The notes below the pieces were generated by a model. It did no database searches. It saw only the letters and a program-made list of their open reading frames with translations, and had not been told where the DNA came from. From Paenibacillus sp. UNC451MF (GTDB taxonomy: Bacteria > Bacillota > Bacilli > Paenibacillales > NBRC-103111), in the NCBI RefSeq assembly GCF_000686845.1, contig NZ_JMLS01000041.1, positions 1 to 33,527 on the forward strand: a DNA stretch of 33,527 bases. Direction: 5' to 3'. Position numbers and translations under genes: made by a program. Positions 31,449 through 33,527 of the stretch are shown here, piece after piece. Within the stretch, counting starts at the first letter, position 1; each line of letters starts with the position of its first letter.

Positions 31449-31616
31449 ATGACATATAATATGGCTCCCAGGCACGATACGGCAGATCGTGTTTTTTTGT
31501 TTTCATGTACTGACCCTGACGTTTACAACAACTCGGCAAATCCTTACAAAGTAAGTTTTGCAGAGCAAAACTCTGTAGATGCTTACGAAGTAAGTTTTGC
31601 AGAGCAAAACTCTTAG
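31449..31616 (+). CDS. Possible 55-residue ORF carrying a 13-residue peptide repeat
   Basis: Open frame beginning MTYNMAPRHDTADRVFLF and ending with two copies of (K/E)VSFAEQNS joined by VDAY. The repeat period of 39 bases keeps the frame. No Shine-Dalgarno sequence precedes the ATG, and a terminator-like hairpin lies inside, so translation is doubtful. Its TAG stop overlaps the AGGAGGTG ribosome site of the next small ORF, exactly as the dctS stop and the dctR ribosome site are built from a related repeat. Confidence 0.3.
   Translation: MTYNMAPRHDTADRVFLFSCTDPDVYNNSANPYKVSFAEQNSVDAYEVSFAEQNS
31473..31498 (+). terminator. Terminator-like hairpin before the repeat
   Basis: CACGAT (31473-31478), loop ACGGCAG, ATCGTG (31486-31491), then seven Ts. 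May act as an attenuator ahead of the CD3324-family gene. Confidence 0.65.
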
Positions 31617-31620
31617 GAGG
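31543..31620 (+). repeat. Tandem 39-bp hairpin repeat, two copies, before the CD3324-family gene
   Basis: Copies at 31543-31581 and 31582-31620, each CTTAC(A/G)AAGTAAGTTTT, stem tip GC-AGA-GC, AAAACTC. Only the second ends TTAGGAGG, which is the ribosome site of the ORF at 31628. The outer parts match the dctS-dctR repeat (11129-11242) on the transcribed strand; the tip differs (CC-TTC-GG there). Confidence 0.92.
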
Positions 31621-31627
31621 TGTAAAG

Positions 31628-31729
31628 ATGAAAATGCTTATCTCTTTCACGGCGGCGCTAGCAACTAAAGCACGGAAGGAGGATTTCATCGATGGGGTAC
31701 AAAAACGGAAAAGATATTCTTCCCCCTAG
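31628..31729 (+). CDS. Possible 33-residue ORF overlapping the CD3324-family gene
   Basis: Begins MKMLISFTAALATKARKED and ends RYSSP. It has the best ribosome site in the region (AGGAGGTG, five bases before ATG), supplied by the repeat end. It overlaps the next gene by 38 bases in another frame and contains that gene's own ribosome site, GGAAGGAGGA. It could be a coupling leader or a truncated gene. No family recognised. Confidence 0.4.
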   Translation: MKMLISFTAALATKARKEDFIDGVQKRKRYSSP

Positions 31730-31979
31730 TCTGCTGAAACAATTGCAGGACTATATTCAGGGCGAGATTATCTATATCCCGAAAAAAGAACAAACTCGCG
31801 CAGGCTGGGGAGAAAACAATGGAACAAGGCTTACGATCCAGCGGCGTAACCATGAAATTTACCGGCTCTATGAGAACGGTTCTACGGTTCTTGAGCTCAT
31901 TCAAAAATACCATCTGTCTGAGGACAGCATACGCAAAATTATCGTTAAAACCCGCGTTGCCGTTGCCCGTCAGCACTAG
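31692..31979 (+). CDS. CD3324 family / Mor-like helix-turn-helix protein
   Basis: A 95-residue putative DNA-binding protein. The N-terminal MGYKNGKDILPPSLLKQLQ and GEIIYIPKKE are typical of the family usually labelled CD3324, related to the Mor transcription activator. The C-terminal half (ENGSTVLELIQKYHLSEDSI) reads as a helix-turn-helix. Function unknown. Strong GGAAGGAGGA ribosome site. It sits between pxpC and pxpA, so it is a candidate regulator of the pxp genes, by position only. A bidirectional terminator follows. Confidence 0.78.
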   Translation: MGYKNGKDILPPSLLKQLQDYIQGEIIYIPKKEQTRAGWGENNGTRLTIQRRNHEIYRLYENGSTVLELIQKYHLSEDSIRKIIVKTRVAVARQH

Positions 31980-32019
31980 CTGAGCAGGGCACGGCTGTAC
32001 AATGGGTTCCATATATACG

Positions 32020-32055
32020 AAAAAAAAGCCGGTAGGAATTCCTAAGGCTTTTTTT
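32020..32055. terminator. Terminator after the CD3324-family gene
   Basis: AGCC plus TAGGAATTCCTA plus GGCT hairpin with small internal mismatches, A run on the left and seven Ts on the right. Confidence 0.82.
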
Positions 32056-32130
32056 CATTCCTGCCCATTGAAAGCCCGACTTTACGACAGAAGGCGAAAT
32101 TTACAGTGACCGAGGAGGAGACAAGTACAT

Positions 32131-32916
32131 ATGCAGGAACGAATCATAGATCTCAATTGTGATATGGGGGAAAGCTTCGGTGCATACCGGCTTGGAATAG
32201 ATGAAAGTCTGCTGCCCTACATTACTTCAGCAAATATTGCTTGCGGATTTCATGCCGGTGATGCTGCAGTTATGCGCAAAACGGTTCAAGCATGCAAAGC
32301 TTATAACGTGGCCATTGGAGCGCATCCCGGACTGCCCGATTTGTCAGGCTTCGGCCGTCGGGTTATGCAGATTACTCCGGATGAAGCCTATGAAATGGTC
32401 GTGTATCAGATAGGAGCATTAATGGGGTTTGTCCATTCGGAAAATGCAGAGCTACGACATGTAAAGCCTCACGGAGCTTTATACAATATGGCAGCTTCGG
32501 ATAAGGTATTGGCTGAGGCGATTGCCGAGGCGGTGTATCGAGTCGATTCACGACTCATTCTATTCGGGCTAGCAGGGAGTGAGCTTACCCAAGCGGGGAT
32601 TCGCAGAGGGCTGCTTGTTGCGGAGGAAGCCTTTGCCGATCGTACTTACCGAATGGACGGGACATTAACCCCGCGTTCCGAGGATAATGCCGTCTTGCAC
32701 GACTCGGCTGATGCAGCAGAGCAAACAGCTCTTATGGTAAAAGACGGAATGGTATGGACCAGCGATGGCGGCAGCATTCTCATAGCGCCCGACACGGTGT
32801 GCATTCACGGTGATAGCCCTCATGCATTGGAGTTTGCGATGGCGGTTAGACAGCGGTTGGAGCAGGAGGGGGTAGTCGTTAGAGCACCGGACCTTAGACC
32901 ATTTTCAAGCCGCTGA
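32131..32916 (+). CDS. pxpA: 5-oxoprolinase subunit PxpA (LamB/YcsF family)
   Basis: Catalytic partner of PxpB/PxpC in ATP-dependent hydrolysis of 5-oxoproline. The 261 residues show the family pattern: DLNCDMGE near the N-terminus, ANIACGFHAGD, AHPGLPDLSGFGRR, VKPHGALYN and CIHGDSPHALEFA. GAGGAGG precedes the ATG. It is separated from pxpB-pxpC by about 1.1 kb holding tiny ORFs, terminators and a regulator-like gene, so the complex is split over two transcripts. Its 3' end overlaps the convergent TauE/SafE gene by 23 bases, with no terminator between. Confidence 0.92.
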   Translation: MQERIIDLNCDMGESFGAYRLGIDESLLPYITSANIACGFHAGDAAVMRKTVQACKAYNVAIGAHPGLPDLSGFGRRVMQITPDEAYEMVVYQIGALMGFVHSENAELRHVKPHGALYNMAASDKVLAEAIAEAVYRVDSRLILFGLAGSELTQAGIRRGLLVAEEAFADRTYRMDGTLTPRSEDNAVLHDSADAAEQTALMVKDGMVWTSDGGSILIAPDTVCIHGDSPHALEFAMAVRQRLEQEGVVVRAPDLRPFSSR

Positions 32917-33527
32917 TCAAGATGATGGCTGCCATAATCGTCCGCAGTGGCTTAGCTGGCAATTTAGCGGAGAGGCCGCTGCCCAGAAGGACGCCCGGTA
33001 CAGAACCGGCAAGGAGATTGAAGGCAAGGTGATAATCGATGTTTCCGAAGCCGGCGTGCATAATACCTGCTGCGGAGACTAATAAAAAGGCGTGTGCGAT
33101 GTCGGTTCCGACCAGCTCGGCAGCACCCATTCGAAAGAAAAACATCATAGCGAGCGCAAACAGGGAGCCTGATCCGATGGATGTCAGTCCAACAATGAAT
33201 CCGAGCACGATCCCGATGGCAATCGTCATTCCCCGCTTTTCTTCTTCGGATTTTTCCTGCCAACGATTCGTGTTCAAGCGTCCGATCCATTGCTTGGCAA
33301 TACTCAGAATCGCGACTATGATAAGAACAATGCCTAATGTATGCTTGACGATTGTATCTTGAATGACATGCAGCGGCGGGTAAAGCTCCAGCAGGAGTAT
33401 GGCTACTACAGCGCTAGGAATACTTCCGAAGGCCAAATATTTGGTGACTTTGAAATTGATTGTTTTCTGACGGTAATGCTGAATGCTCCCGAATAGCTTT
33501 GTAATCGAGTTGTAGAACAAGTCGGTT
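32894..33527 (-). CDS. TauE/SafE family sulfite/organosulfonate-type permease (5' end outside window)
   Basis: Membrane exporter or importer family (DUF81) often linked to sulfonate or sulfite. The C-terminal 208 residues or more are seen: the first-half end TDLFYNSITKLFGSIQH, helices near 30-50 and 63-80, then the second repeat GFIVGLTSIGSGSLFALAMMF and VGTDIAHAFLLVSAAGIMH, and a last pair of helices. The frame is open to the window edge, and the residues before the first possible start (TDL) belong to the family, so the gene continues outside. Convergent overlap with pxpA by 23 bases. Confidence 0.87.
   Translation of the reverse strand, partial: TDLFYNSITKLFGSIQHYRQKTINFKVTKYLAFGSIPSAVVAILLLELYPPLHVIQDTIVKHTLGIVLIIVAILSIAKQWIGRLNTNRWQEKSEEEKRGMTIAIGIVLGFIVGLTSIGSGSLFALAMMFFFRMGAAELVGTDIAHAFLLVSAAGIMHAGFGNIDYHLAFNLLAGSVPGVLLGSGLSAKLPAKPLRTIMAAIILISGLKMV

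Noticed and set aside
31327-31689. Minus-strand 120-residue ORF
   Set aside because: It only reads the antisense of the repeat (SFALQNLL twice), has no ribosome site and no domain-like sequence.

Overview
The window reads as chromosomal DNA of a Bacillales bacterium, most probably Paenibacillus or a close relative. The signs are strong GGAGG-type ribosome sites, A/T-rich promoters, Rho-independent terminators after most units, EcsAB, Amj, YitT and DctS/DctR/DctB families, and a lipoprotein-type PhnD. I saw no rRNA, tRNA, phage, insertion sequence or CRISPR array. Both ends cut a gene (a Gfo/Idh/MocA oxidoreductase on the left, a TauE/SafE permease on the right).

Layout. 1-4.2 kb: oxidoreductase end, then a four-gene Rsb-type partner-switching module (PAS-PP2C phosphatase split by a +1 frameshift, RsbW-like ATPase, STAS protein, membrane coiled-coil protein) with no sigma factor in view. 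4.2-8.8 kb (minus strand): membrane-anchored alpha/beta hydrolase, ecsA-ecsB, dctA. 9.1-10.3 kb: copZ under a CsoR-type operator, then a methyltransferase. 10.4-15.7 kb: dctS-dctR (minus), a lipoprotein, a small protein, a YitT protein and a TRAP-type binding protein resembling DctB. With dctA these make a complete but scattered C4-dicarboxylate sensing and uptake set. 15.9-19.1 kb: small charged protein, orphan HemD-like protein, ABC exporter pair. 19.3-20.9 kb: a lone receiver protein divergent from an Hpt protein that overlaps the lipid II flippase gene amj. 21.1-26.8 kb: phnC-phnE-phnE with phnD convergent to them, divergent from a 5'-nucleotidase-type phosphatase, then a GNAT. 27-31 kb: hisC-like aminotransferase, an esterase-like hydrolase, pxpB, pxpC. 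31-33.5 kb: a gene-poor stretch with four tiny ORFs, two internal terminators and a tandem repeat, a CD3324-family DNA-binding protein, pxpA, and the TauE/SafE permease.

Most unusual: a roughly 40-bp hairpin repeat occurs at two loci 20 kb apart, in the dctS-dctR junction and just before the CD3324-family gene. In both places it is oriented with the downstream gene. An open frame through it gives an upstream reading frame a nearly identical C-terminal tail (EVSFPSENS or EVSFAEQNS) and stop codon, and the repeat end runs directly into the Shine-Dalgarno sequence of the next gene. It looks like a dispersed junction element that couples neighbouring genes. Function assignments come from reading motifs and remembered family features; no database search was run.
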